Shown: positions 44,106 through 55,164 of the stretch, piece by piece
Layout of the letters: every line of letters starts with the position of its first letter
How positions within the stretch are numbered: position 1 is the first letter of the stretch
NCBI GenBank assembly: GCA_907163375.1
Contig: CAJQUW010011539.1
Location: forward strand, 1-64,000
Reading direction: 5' to 3'
DNA: 64,000 nucleotides
Source of the DNA: Prostheceraeus crozeri
Lineage: Eukaryota > Platyhelminthes > Polycladida > Euryleptidae
Position numbers and translations under genes: made by a program
The notes under the pieces: generated by a model
What the model was told of the DNA's origin: nothing
Seen by the model: only the letters and a program-made list of their open reading frames with translations
The model's database searches: none

Positions 44106-45662
44106 GCTGTGGAGAACTGCATTACCCACATGTTTTGCAGTGTGCTGTGGTAAGGGCACAGCTTCTGCCCAACGGGTGAAAATGTCCACCATAACCAGGA
44201 TGAAACGATTTCCTTTCAGCGTGGTTGGAAGGGGTCCGACGATGTCCAGCGCTGTGCGGTGGAACGCCTCGCTTGACTCAATGGGTTGTAGTGGGGCTAC
44301 CGTCTTTGGATTAGGACCACGGCATTGCCCACAGACTCCACAGGTGTCAACCCATTCGCTTATTTCCATTTTCATCTTTGGCCACCAGAACCGAGATTTA
44401 ATTTTCTGGTACGTAGTGGCCTTAGCGTTGTGGCCTCCCGTGGAATTGTCATGATACTGGTGAATAGCAATATTTCTCCACTCTGGTGGGAGGACTAGAC
44501 GCCAGTTGGTGTCGTCAGGCTTTTTGATATGTAAGAGCCCTTCAAAAATTTTGAAATAGTCAAAGTCCTTGATGTAATCTTGCTGAATGCGATATGTGGC
44601 GTTTGATGGGGGTTGTCTTCTCTCCGTGATCCAGGCACTTATCTCTGCCGTCGGCAGGTATGCTTCTTGTGCTTGTAGGAGGTCCCCTGCAGTTAATGAG
44701 AATGGCCACTGGATTAACGAAATTTGCGCAGCATTCGGTTCGCAAGAGGGGCATTCTCCGTGGCGCCTGTGTGGCCGCCTGGATAGAGCATCGGCATTTG
44801 TGTGCTTAGGGTTGGACCGGTATTCAATTGAGAATCGATATTCTTGCAATTTTTGTATCCAGCGTGCCACCTGTCCAGTAGGCTCTTTGAATGACATAAG
44901 CCAGGTGAGAACGCTATGGTCTGTCCTCAGAATGAAATGCTTGCCTAACAGATAAGGACGGAACTCGTGAACGAAGCAGACCATGGCTAGCATTTCCTTG
45001 CATGTAACGCAGTAATTGCGCTCTGGCTTTGTCATGCAGCGACTCCCATACGCTACCACTCGCTCGAGACCATCAGGACATTTTTGGGACAGCACAGCTC
45101 CGATAGGTTTTTCAGAAGCGTCTGTGTCGAGGATAAAAGATCCTGCGTTCTCTGAGAAATCAGGTAATGTTAATATTGGGGCACTACTGAGCTTGAAGCG
45201 GAGTTCTTCGAAAGCGGTTTGGCATTCGGTTGTCCAAACAAATCTTACATTTTTACCAGTGAGGCGATGTAAGTGCCCAGCAGTTTTCGCAAATCCTTGA
45301 ATAAATCTACGATAATAGCTGCAGAGTCCTATGAAACTCCTCAGCTCCTTTTGCGTTTTAGGAACGGGCCAGTTGATTATTCTCTCAATGGTAGAGGGGT
45401 CTGTGTGGACTCCCTTGCGAGAGACTACATGTCCAAGGTATTTAACCTTAGATTTGAACCACTGGCATTTCTTAGGATTCAGTTGCAAATTCGCTTCACG
45501 GAATCTCTGCAGGACAGCCTGCAGGTTTAGCAAATGATCCTTAAATGTCCTCCCCATGACTATGGTGTCATCGAGGTAAACGAGGCAGGCTGACCATGTC
45601 AGACCGGCGAGTACATTATTCATCAGACGTGCAAAAACAGCTGGACCATTCGTCACCCCCAT
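44106..45662 (-). pseudogene. pol: Gypsy pol: RT, RNase H and integrase N-terminal part
   Basis: A 519-codon frame beginning at MGVTNGPAVFARLMNNVL. It contains the catalytic VYLDDTIVMG, the RNase H region (FILDTDASEKPIGAVLSQ, EMLAMVCFVHEFRPYL), the H2C2 zinc finger and the first integrase Asp in TALDIVGPLP. It ends where the hAT-like element is inserted. A one-base frameshift at about 45,665-45,700 separates it from the protease/RT-start frame. Confidence 0.92.
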
Positions 45663-45678
45663 AGGGAGGACGTTAAAT

Positions 45679-46978
45679 TCATATAGGCCGCGGTGAGTGG
45701 AAATCAGTTTTCTCTTTGGACTGCTCGTCCAGAGGTACCTGAAAATAACCAGACTTCAAGTCTAGGACTGTGAAATAACGTGATCCACTTAAGGCGTCGA
45801 TACTCTCGTCTATACGAGGTATGGGATATGCGTCTTTGACAGATATCTCATTCAGCTTCCTGAAATCAACGCAACAACGAAGAGATCCGTCTTTCTTTTT
45901 CACTACCAGAATGGGAGCGGACCAGGGACTGTAACTGGGTCGAATTACATCATCATTGATGAGGTCATCTAGCATCGTGTCAACCTCAGACCTCTTGTGT
46001 GGCGGTACTTGGCGCCCCGGAATTTTGATTGGAACGTGGGATCCGGTGTCTATCTGATGACATAATAGAGTTGTGCGACCCAATTTCTTACCTTTCTCTA
46101 CAAATACGTCTTCATAGGAGCGTAACACTTGGGCGGCCTCCTCTTTCTCCTCCGTGTTGAGGTCTGTCTCGTCCAACTGTGTTATAGCTGCTTCTATATT
46201 TGTAGGTGAAGCTTCAAAACTTACTTGGTCTGTTTGATCCGCCGACTCTGCCAAAACCTCGATTGGTTCTATAGTTGCAATTTCGCGACCGGCAGGTAGT
46301 CGGACATCAGCATTAGTAATGTTCATTAGCTGAAGCCAAATTTGCTTATCTCTGGGCTCGCATACGGCATTTGCCGAGAGGACACCGTCTGGTAATTGAT
46401 CTCGCTGAGCGGTGAGTAAGTTGAGGGAAGGAATAGGAAATTCTTCGCACTTCCCGAGACGATATGCGACACTCTTGGGAGGAATTACCGTATCTTGTAC
46501 TAGATGCACACTCACCTGGTATGTTTCGACTCTCCTCAGGATCGGTGTGCTGACTGCTTTATTGAAAAGATAAAACGTGTTACTTACCCAGTCAGCGCAT
46601 CCTCCATATAACATAATGAAATCCAGTCCGATAATTATGGGACTCCTGAGGCGTTCACAGACTATAAATCTCTGGTTGAAACATTCGCCCACGACTTCTA
46701 TGGGTATGCTAACTTCTGCAATAGGCTTGAGTTTGGAACAGTCAGGCTGGTCAAACTTTGGCATCTCCTTGCGGGTGTACGAAACGCCTGTTTCTCGACA
46801 CGTTTCAACATCAATCACGCTACGATCTGCTCCGCAATCTATCATAGCGGTACGCGGTTTATGGTTTAAAAGCAGTTGAATAACGTTACGGCTCGGGGTC
46901 AGAATTGTAACATCAGACGGTTTCTCACCGGCTGCGGAATCAGTCCGTCCATCCGCGGAGTGTTCCAGCCTCAGTGGT
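45679..46978 (-). pseudogene. pol: Gypsy pol: aspartic protease and RT N-terminal part
   Basis: The frame is open from about 46,978, with an internal Met at 46,845. It starts with the retropepsin motif AMIDCGADRSV (Cys where Thr is usual in D-T-G), then the flap-side IIIGLDF. RT motifs follow: VIRPSYSPWSAPILVVKKKD, LRCCVDFRKLNEIS, and YFTVLDLKSGYFQVPL with the first catalytic Asp. It ends in a frameshift just before the YLDD-containing frame. Confidence 0.9.
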
Positions 46979-47505
46979 TTAAATATCTATTTCCCCGAAA
47001 TGGACAATTTCTTCGTTCGACTTATTTCTCAATCGGCTAGGGTGTGGTTTTTCCGGTAATGATCGTAACCAAGTCTTAAGCTGACTGACATCTTCATCTA
47101 GCCTAGTTTCTTCGATCAGTTGACTCCTCATATCCGTTGTGAGAGTCACGGATCTCACAAATTCTGGTGCGTCCAATTCTGGTGAGCGAACCTCGCTGGT
47201 CAACCTCTCACTCCTGGACATGCCATCGGCATTTACGTGTGCCCGGCCTGGTCTGTAAATGCAATCGTAATCAAACTCTTCGAGGATATTAATCCATCTG
47301 GCCACCAGCCCCTGTGGCTCTTTGAAACTCTTCAGCCAAATCAACGCCCTATGATCCACTCGAGCCATGAACTTCCTGCCCAACAAGTAGTGTCTTGGTG
47401 GCTTCATAACTTCTTTGCGCTTTATTCAGACAATGGCTGGCATATAAAATTGGCTTTTCCGACCCGTCTGGCTGTATCTGCGATAGTACCGCAAGTAGTA
47501 TATAT
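46979..47505 (-). pseudogene. pol: Fragment of a second Gypsy element (RNase H / integrase start)
   Basis: Two frames encode AVLSQIQPDGSEKPILYASH and LVARWINILEEFDYDCIYRP...HVNADGMSRS. This RNase H/connection region also occurs in the main Gypsy copy at about 44,800-45,100, so this is a separate, diverged element. It is cut on the left by the main copy (about 46,978) and on the right by a large hairpin (47,506). Confidence 0.85.
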
Positions 47506-47567
47506 TGTGACATCCGGCGCGACGCTTCGCTTCGCTTTGCTTCGCTTCGCTTGCGCCGGATGTCACA
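47506..47567. repeat. Perfect 15-bp stem hairpin with TTCGC-repeat loop
   Basis: TGTGACATCCGGCGC (47,506-47,520) is exactly complementary to GCGCCGGATGTCACA (47,553-47,567). The 32-nt loop is built of CGCTTCGCTTCG-type repeats. It lies between the Gypsy fragment and Maverick copy 2. A near match to the right arm (GCGGATGTCACACTT) occurs at 60,297-60,311. Confidence 0.8.
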
Positions 47568-47849
47568 CTTTTGCGGGTTTTTCAAAAAAATCAAAATTTC
47601 AAAGATTTCAAAAATTTAGGTAGACTTCAAATTTCACGTGGCCGAAGACCGAAGGGCGAAAATTTAAGCGTTTTTAAAAATACCCAATTTTTCAAATTTT
47701 TCAAAATCTCAAAATTTGAGAATTACAATTTTCACCCTTAAAATCATGACCGTTCCAGGTCATGTAAAACCGGACACCAAAAATCATAAAAGTTGAGAAT
47801 TTCAAATTCATGAATTTTATCCATCTTTTCGGTTTTTAAAATATATCAT

Positions 47850-48554
47850 GTGTCTAATAATATTTCTTTAAAAATGGAAGAAACAAAAATGGAAGAAACC
47901 GCAAGAATATATCCTTCATTATCATATGAAATGGATATTGCAAAACACAAAGATAGAGTACGTTATATGAAAGATAAGGAATCTCAATTATTACTTAGAT
48001 TAGAACATTATAATAAATTAAGAAAGAGATGGAGTAAAGTTAAGAATGTAACACAAGGAATTGGCATATTCTTAACAATAAGTTTAGGTGCTTTAACAAT
48101 TGTTATATCTTCAGGTGTTCTAGTAATTCCAGTAGTTGCTACAGCTTTAACAGGTACGGGTGTTTTTGCAACTTCACTTGTTACAATGTTAGATAAATCT
48201 TTAATAACTAAGAAACGAAAATCATTAAAAACTAAACATTTACATATTAAAGAAGTCTATGATAAACTACATTACTACTTTCAAAGAGTATGTGATGATA
48301 ATGTTATTACGTTAGATGAGATTGAAAAATTTGATCAAATAGCTAATGAAGTAAATCAAACCTTTCAATTACAGTCCGAAAAAGTTGATGATAAGAATAA
48401 ACAGGGTGGCAAAATTTCTAGTGATGGTAAAACTTTTACTGGAGGTAAAATTTCTAATGAAGAAAATGACAAAATTTTTTTAGAAGAGCTAAAAACTTTA
48501 AGCGAAAATTTAAGCAAAACTTTATTAAACAAAACTTTATTAAACAAAACTTGA
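47850..48554 (+). CDS. Two-TM Maverick protein
   Basis: A 234-codon intact frame. The more likely start by context is the Met at 47,874 (TTTAAAAATGG), which matches the copy-1 gene start in the terminal repeat. A basic coiled N-terminus (LEHYNKLRKRWSKVKN) is followed by two hydrophobic segments (FLTISLGALTIVISSGVLVI and ATALTGTGVFATSLV) and a polar tail ending in LLNKT repeats. It is likely membrane-associated; function unknown. The tail repeats continue past the stop in the DNA (48,540-48,590). Confidence 0.65.
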   Translation: MSNNISLKMEETKMEETARIYPSLSYEMDIAKHKDRVRYMKDKESQLLLRLEHYNKLRKRWSKVKNVTQGIGIFLTISLGALTIVISSGVLVIPVVATALTGTGVFATSLVTMLDKSLITKKRKSLKTKHLHIKEVYDKLHYYFQRVCDDNVITLDEIEKFDQIANEVNQTFQLQSEKVDDKNKQGGKISSDGKTFTGGKISNEENDKIFLEELKTLSENLSKTLLNKTLLNKT

Positions 48555-48705
48555 TTAAACAAAACTTTATTAAACAAAACTTAAAACGAGAAAACTTTAA
48601 ACGAAAAGATGTCAAACAACAAAGCAATAAAAAAATAATTTGTTCAGTAAAATGTTTTTGCTGTATTCCAATGTTACCACAAAATTCAAATATTATATTT
48701 TAAAA

Positions 48706-49535
48706 ATGGATAAAATTAGAGCTGATAATTTTAAAAGAATAAAACAATTAGAAGAGTTAATAAAACAAAGAAATATTATGAAAGAAAATCATCTTCAACA
48801 TAGAATGATAAAAGCTGGTATTCAATCTGATATGTTTGAAAAAATGCAGCAAACCGAGCAAATAAAAACTGATTTTGAAAAAACTATGAAACCATTTAAA
48901 ACTCTTGAAAAAGAAAGTACAAATAATGATAAACAAATTGATATAACAGATCCAGAGCACAAAACTATATTAGATGACTATGGATTACTAGAATCAAACA
49001 TTAATAAGAAATTACCAAAATCTATGCAATTTGAACATTCTATTTCATTTATAGATGGAAAAACAATACTAGATTTTATCTCGGACAAAAAGAAATATTT
49101 CCACAACCTTTTCGAGGTTTAATTTTTTCACCAGATAAATCTCCTTTTAATTTAGATAGAAATTTTGTTGATCTTTTAAGAGGAGCAGATTTAAATAATT
49201 ATGCTGTAGAAGATCTCATAAAATATAAAGCTATGTTAGACAGAGTTGGTGCAGTAAAATCTCTTAGACGTTATAAACAATTAGAAAATTTATTATCAAC
49301 GGGAGTTAAAGTAGGGAAAGGTTTATCTGAAAAACAGAAAACAGAAACAACTGTATTTTTACCAGATAATCCACAAGAATTACTAAATAGATTAAATATT
49401 TTAATATCTGCAATAAAAGAAGGACATAATTCTAGTTTCAATGAAATTCATGCTATATTGAAAAGACTGTTAGAAAAGAAGATTCTAAATGAAGAGGATT
49501 ATAAAAGTGTAGCTGAAATATGTTGTTGTTTTTAA
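48706..49535 (+). pseudogene. Conserved Maverick coiled-coil protein of unknown function
   Basis: The Met at 48,706 (TATTTTAAAAATGG) is preferred over the upstream ATG at 48,640. Frame 48,706-49,122 covers the coiled N-terminus and middle. A frameshift at about 49,085 moves to the frame containing LDRNFVDLLRGAD and on to 49,535. It is homologous to 14,401-15,337 but lacks that copy's duplicated 13-residue segment. Confidence 0.7.
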
Positions 49536-49592
49536 TTTTTTATAAAAAAATATTTCATAGAAAAATATTTATTCAAAATTTTTAACTAAAAA

Positions 49593-50380
49593 ATGTGTTC
49601 AGCAGATTTAGACAAAATTAATAATCATTTAGAAAATTTGACAGAGATTTTGGGTTCATCAAAATTTAGTACGACGTTAAAAATTATAACAACTACTTCA
49701 TCACACACTTGTAATTTAGAACCCATTCTTCATTTAGAACAAAATAAAAATTATCAAATTGCATTGACTAGTTTCTCTACATTTAACACTATTCAAAACG
49801 TTATCAAAGATGTGAATGATCAATTTAGATATTCTACTGATAAAGGTAAAACATGGAAAATACTAACTTCTCTTCCTGGTTCTTACGAAGTTGAATCAAT
49901 ATCAAATGAAATTAAGAGACATTTAGGTATACCATTTAAAGATAAGAAACAATTACATTTTGCAGTTGAACGGCAGTTAATAAATTTTCTCTTACTTTAG
50001 ACGAAAATCATCAAGTTGATTTTAATCATGATAGATCATTGTCAAAGCTATTAGGATTTAATAAACAAACCTATAGTCAAGGTTATCATTTAGGTGAGAA
50101 GATTCCAAAAATAACTGAAATAAATTCAATTGTTGTACATTGTGACATTATTGAAGGAGGATATATAAATGGTAAATTATCAAATTTAATATTCAGTTTT
50201 CCAGCTTTTACTGTACCCATTGGTTATAGATTAAATGTATTTCCCCAAACATTAATATATTTTCCTATTACAAGAAAAACTATTAACAACATTAACATTA
50301 GAATCACTGATGAGAAAGGACAAGAAATAAATTTTGGAGGTGAAGAGATTATGATAGATCTTTTGGTTCGGGAGGTATAA
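49593..50380 (+). pseudogene. Penton-like minor capsid protein
   Basis: Starts after CTAAAAA. It is homologous to the intact copy-1 gene (15,341-16,144). A single frameshift at about 49,980 splits it into frames 49,593-50,000 and 50,039-50,380. The stop codon lies inside a pair of GGGAG...CTCCC hairpins (50,370-50,407), which gives the C-terminus REV in place of REE. Confidence 0.75.
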
Positions 50381-50407
50381 ACTCCCGTTCGGGAGGTATA
50401 AACTCCC
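50370..50407. repeat. Tandem GGGAG-GTATAAA-CTCCC hairpins
   Basis: CGGGAGGTATAAACTCCC occurs twice, 21 bp apart. The first copy contains the penton-like gene's stop codon (GAG GTA TAA). Copy 1 has no such sequence at this place. Confidence 0.8.
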
Positions 50408-50487
50408 ACGCGAAGCTAGAGAAGTTTAATTTTCTTCTTCTTCTTTAAAAATAAAAATAAAATAAAAATAAATTTTTTTATTAAAAA

Positions 50488-51253
50488 ATGAGTGAAGTAC
50501 CCCCATTAAACAAAAAAACTTAAATTTAATCATCATCCAAATTTATCTAATAAAGTTTTGTCAGTTATTTGTGGAAGATCAGGTTGTGGAAAAACACATC
50601 TATTATTTAAAATTTTAACGACTCCAAATTTTTTGGATTATAACAATCTTATAATTTATACAACAACGGCAGAACAACCCGTCTATCAATTTTTAAAATA
50701 TGGATTTGAAAATAATCTTAAAAAAACAGCAATTGCTTCATTATTCAAAGAATATGAAAAATCTGAAGATGAAGAAGAAATAAGTTCGTGGTGTGAAGAA
50801 GCAGCAAAAAATAATCAGTTAGTAGAATCTAATAAAAATAAGCATATAAAAATACAATTAATAGATGATAGTGGTAATGTGCAAGATCCTAGTAAACTAG
50901 ATAAAACAATGAAACATTGTGTAATTTTTGATGATTGTGTTAATGATAGAAATCAGTCAGTTCAGAGAAATTATTTTACAAGAGGTAGACATAATAACTG
51001 TAGTGTTTTTTATTTAACACAAAGTATGTATTCATTAGACGGAAGTGTTATTAGAAAGAATGCAAATATATTTATACTATTTGAAATAAATGCAAGAAAC
51101 TTAAGTGATTTGTTAAGAGATTTATGTGTAAGAAATAAAGATGAATTTAAACAATCGTGTAACAATGCTTGGTCAAAAGATTATGGCTTCATTACAATTA
51201 ATATTGATAAAAAAATTCATGAAAGAGTTATAGAAAATATTTTCGCGGAGTGA
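50488..51253 (+). pseudogene. Packaging ATPase (A32/FtsK-HerA type)
   Basis: The ATG at 50,488 follows TATTAAAAA but meets a stop after 11 codons, owing to one missing base in an A-run at about 50,510-50,522. From there a 231-codon frame (50,558-51,253) is intact, with Walker A GRSGCGKT and Walker B CVIFDDCVND. It is homologous to 16,165-16,939 and shows the residues lost in that copy's frameshift. The lesion sits in a homopolymer, so sequencing error is possible. Confidence 0.85.
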
Positions 51254-51333
51254 TAAAAATATACAAATATAGTGTTATAATATTTTTTTATTTTATGTAT
51301 ATATCAAATTTGTCTATCTTAGAAATTAGAAAA

Positions 51334-53331
51334 TTAAAAAGGTTCAGTAGTTATTCCATCAGGTAAAATTTTTCTTTTATCATCAAATGGATCTAATGCT
51401 AATTTATGTTCTTCTTTTAAATACATGTTATGTTTCTTTGAATTAAGTCTATAATTACATGCTGTTTTTATTTCATTATTAAATAATGCATTTTTATAAT
51501 CTTGAAATGTTATTTGATTAGCCACTGATGCCTTTGAAATTCCTTTTAATGTTTTATGTGTTTTAATATTATTAGTTGTATCATAACAGTAACATTTAGA
51601 TTTTAAAAATATAGCTTCTGTTATGAAATCTTCATTTCCTTCTAATTCATCTTTTACTTTACATAAATCAGAAGGATGAATGATATCTTTTATTTTATCT
51701 ATTTCTTCATCAAGTGTAGAATTATACGGTATTGTTAATTCTAAGAAAACAGAATCAGTATCTGTAAAGTGTAATTTATAGTTTTTGCCATAAGCAGGTG
51801 CTAAATAATCATATATAAATTTATACATAAATAGTTTAGCTAATTCTAATATAGTGAATCCAATGAAATTAAACTTATCATGTTTTACGCTGATTCGACG
51901 TAAATGTACAGCACATAGTTCATCACTAAATCTAGTAGTTCTTTTATATGTAGGTTTCCTTGTTAAATTTTGAAACCTATCTTTATCATAAACTATTTCA
52001 ATATTTTGTCTATTACGCATATTTTCTAAAGTCTTACCATAAAATGCATTATTCATTAATTTGAAGAACACGTTTCCAAAATCATCTTTATTTCTTTTAG
52101 CTATTTTACGTTTTTCAATATTGAACTCTATATAATTTTTTAACCACCTAGATTTTTGATAAAATAGTTTTCGATGTATTTTGGTGAGAATCATTCCATG
52201 ATCTAAATACCAATCTAGCATTCTTCCTTCAACAACATACTTTCCTTTATTGCTTTGTGTTAACATAAGTTTTTTTGTTGGTCTGTATTTCTTAGGAATT
52301 AAAGATTTTTGATAATCTGAAAAATCTTCTATATTAGGAATTTTGTTTTCGGGACAGAAAGGAAAATATTTTGTTTTATCTTTTATTTCATCAGGGTATA
52401 CTAAATCAACTTCATATATATAACCATGATTATAATTTCCATCATATGTTTTTTGATAATCTAGAATATTACACCATTCCATCTCACCTGTTGGTAATTC
52501 TTGTATCATGCAAGAAGAATATAAGCTATTAAAATCATAATATAACAAATAGTTTTCTCTCATGAATTCATCAATTGCATTTTCACGTTCTACTCCTTCT
52601 CGTTTCGTTCGAAAAATTTCTAATATTTTTTCTTTTTCTTCTGGAGATAAAGGTTTTATTATTCCATAATCATCAGGATTTACTTTCTTATTATAACATT
52701 TAACATATCTATTACCTAAAACTGATGAAACTCCACCTCTAATTCCAGATTCAAAAAATAATAATTTATCATATGTATTTTCTTTATAATGTTTAAGTTT
52801 AACATTTGTATGTTTTAATCCTGCTAACCATGTTAAACCTGGTGTAGAATAACAATAACATGGATCTATTCCGTAATATTCTAAACACATATCACGAAAG
52901 TTTTCAAAAAGATCAGCTAGTATTAATACATCTATCTGTAGATATTTCATTGTATAATCATACATTGTTTTACAATTTAACTCTCTCCAATTCTTTTCAG
53001 CTTCTGCATAGTCTTCGTCAGATAATTGTGATTGTTTTAATGTTGATTTAAATTTATTTATTGGAGGAAGTTGTTCTTCTTCCATAATTTTATTCACAGA
53101 ATTAAAATCAGTCTTCGACTGTGAACCACAGGTTTTATCTCCAGTTATATCAGTCTTCGACTGTGAACCACAGGTTAAATATTCATACGGAAATATGCCT
53201 TTTAAAGGTTTTAAATTATATTTATTTAATATTTTACATTGTTCAGGTTTCAAAGTTTTTCCCATAACATCTAATGAATAAGGAGTAAAAAATCTAAATG
53301 CATCTAAAATTCTAATACAACCTAATTGCAT
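51334..53331 (-). pseudogene. polB: DNA polymerase B, Exo III to C-terminus
   Basis: A 665-codon intact frame. Exo III QIDVLILADLFENF is at about residues 132-145, motif A YYDFNSLYSS at 264-273, motif B FKLMNNAFYG at 423-432, motif C TDTDSVFLEL at 523-532, and the C-terminus is ILPDGITTEPF. It includes two in-frame copies of a 26-bp paired hairpin (53,109-53,176), adding CGSQSKTD peptides absent from copy 1. It is separated from the upstream part by a stop at about 53,343 (a TTCTTATTC run). Confidence 0.92.
53109..53176. repeat. Two identical 26-bp paired-hairpin units inside polB
   Basis: CAGTCTTCGACTGTGAACCA followed by CAGGTT occurs at 53,109-53,134 and 53,151-53,176. Each unit folds as CAGTC-TTC-GACTG and AACC-ACA-GGTT. 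Copy 1 lacks them at this site (its frame reads YEYITGNINKINEI). Confidence 0.88.
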
Positions 53332-53343
53332 TGAAAAATATTC

Positions 53344-53733
53344 TTATTCTGTTTTACATAGTACATTTATTTGTTGTTGTTGTAATTTTTCAGATGAAAA
53401 TAAATCTTTCATTACTAGATGGAAATCATATTTAGAACCATTATAGAAATATAGAGGAACAAAGTTATATTTAAATTTATTAGCATTAAGATTACAAGAA
53501 TTATGTGCTGCACATCTATATAATCCATTTAGATGATCATGATCTTTTACCTTATCAAGGTATCTACCTTTGCCATTTTTATAATTTTTTGTAAATTCCC
53601 TTCCACAGTAATAACATTTTGTTTCATTAATAAAATTTAATTTTTCTTTTTCTGTTAATGGCATCATCGGTATATTTGTTTCAAGCAATTGTGAAAAGCG
53701 ACCTTGTAATTCTTCTACTTTCTTTGTAAACAT
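53344..53733 (-). pseudogene. polB: DNA polymerase B, treble-clef and Exo II segment
   Basis: Continues the polymerase with CYYCGREF, DHDHLNGLYRCAAH and CNL (HNH/treble-clef-like module) and YNGSKYDFHLVMKDL (Exo II). It ends at a stop 3' of VLCKTE; only one codon interrupts the join to the next frame. The upstream join (about 53,733-53,782) also needs a frame correction. Confidence 0.88.
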
Positions 53734-53781
53734 TTCTGAACTATCTTCACCATAGTATTGAAAACATTCTGATTTAAATAA

Positions 53782-55161
53782 TTAAGGATAATTTGAATGA
53801 ATGTACATTCCCCAACATAATGGTTTTTGTTCAAATAAATATTTTTCTTTACTTTGTTCAGCTGCACTTTTTTCATAATTAAAAACCGAAGGTTCTAGGG
53901 CTTGGCCCGTACCATTTTCAGAATTATAATTTTCAGAATCGGGTGAAGCCCTGGAACTTTCCGTTCGATTTTGTATCATATTAACATTATATGCTTCAAA
54001 ATTACAATAAATAGTAAAGGGTACTTTATTTTTAAAATACCATTTATTATATTCTAAATAATCATCTTTAGGAAAAGTATTTTCAACTGCTTCGTTTTGT
54101 TGACAATTCTCCAAATGTCTATTCATTTTTTCTTTAGTTCTAAAGCTCGTCATACAATGGAGACAAGGAAAATTAGCATTATCTGAAGTTTTTGTGAATA
54201 TAGAAACATCTTTACACAATATAAAATGACCCTGATAATATAATATATTCGCTTGTGCTGGTTGTTTTGACTGTTCTAGTTTTTCAAATTTATCTTTATA
54301 TATTTCATGTGTTTCATCAATTTCTTTTGCAAGATTAAATGTATTTCGATGAAAATTTTGATTTAATATTTGTAGCTGATAACTATATTCTTTATCATAT
54401 TGTTCTTTATATTGTTGTTGACATTTTTTTAAAGATTCATTTATTTTTTCATTGGTTTCATTTTCTTCATTATTTAATTCTTTATTGTCTTCATTTAATT
54501 TTTGAATCGTTTCTATCTTATTTTGATAATTATGACCATATTCTTGTACTAATATTTTTGTTTGTTGTTGATAATCTGTTTTACATTTTTGTAAAATTTC
54601 ATTTAAATTTTGTAATTTTTGTTGATATTCTAAAGATAAAGATAAATAATCGGAATCATAATCATAATTATAATTACGTCCTTTATAATTATTATGATTA
54701 ATCATTATTGGTGATAGTGTTTTAACAATTTGAAATTTTTCAGTACATATTATATTTCCTTGGTAAAAAATATTATGATGCATGTAATTTCCTCTGTCAT
54801 TATATACTAGTTCTGATTGACATAAATTTTTATTATTCAAATAAAATTTTTTTGAATCTGGGTAAAGTGGAGTAATTTTACCAATAGAAACATAATTCAC
54901 ATTTAATTCAAAAACATTTACTTCTATTAAATTTTTATTCTTTTTATGAAACTTTATTAACCTATTATAATCATATGGAAATTCATCTAAGCCATCAGAG
55001 AGATCAAATTCATTTATGTATTCTTCTTTATTGTAATGACCTAGTCTTTCTTTGTGATATTCTGCAGGATGTAAATGTGCTATAATACTCCACAGAAAAC
55101 AATAATCATCTTCATTTTTTATGTTGATTATTTGTGGTGAACTGAAAGGTAAAAGGAACAT
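53782..55161 (-). pseudogene. polB: DNA polymerase B, N-terminal domain to Exo I
   Basis: A 459-codon frame holding the N-terminal CFLWSIIAHLHP...EFPYDYNRL region, a long Q/N/E-rich coiled-coil-like segment (the non-repetitive counterpart of the copy-1 33-bp repeats), the finger FPCLHCMTSFRTKEKMNRHL and Exo I FTIYCNFEAYNV. After Exo I, about 40 extra residues (NRTESSRASP...GQALEPSVF) correspond to inserted paired hairpins at 53,884-53,975. The 5' part of the gene is cut at about 55,165 by a low-complexity insertion. Confidence 0.9.
53884..53975. repeat. Paired-hairpin elements inside polB
   Basis: AACC-GAA-GGTT (53,884-53,894) is followed by GGGC-TTG-GCCC (53,898-53,908). A second pair, GGGTGAAGCCC and GAAC-TTTCC-GTTC, lies at 53,941-53,966. 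They account for an in-frame insertion compared with copy 1. Confidence 0.85.
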
Positions 55162-55164
55162 AAC

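Larger units (their letters stand above)
40797..46978 (-). mobile_element. Ty3/Gypsy retroelement, internal region (defective)
   Basis: Order on the - strand: aspartic protease and RT start, RT/RNase H/integrase, integrase C-terminus, then an extra ORF with SGNH-like motifs and a polypurine tract. The RT and integrase each have a frameshift, and the integrase is also split by a hAT-like insertion. The 5' LTR and gag are missing: at about 46,978 the sequence switches to a fragment of another Gypsy copy. Confidence 0.85.
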
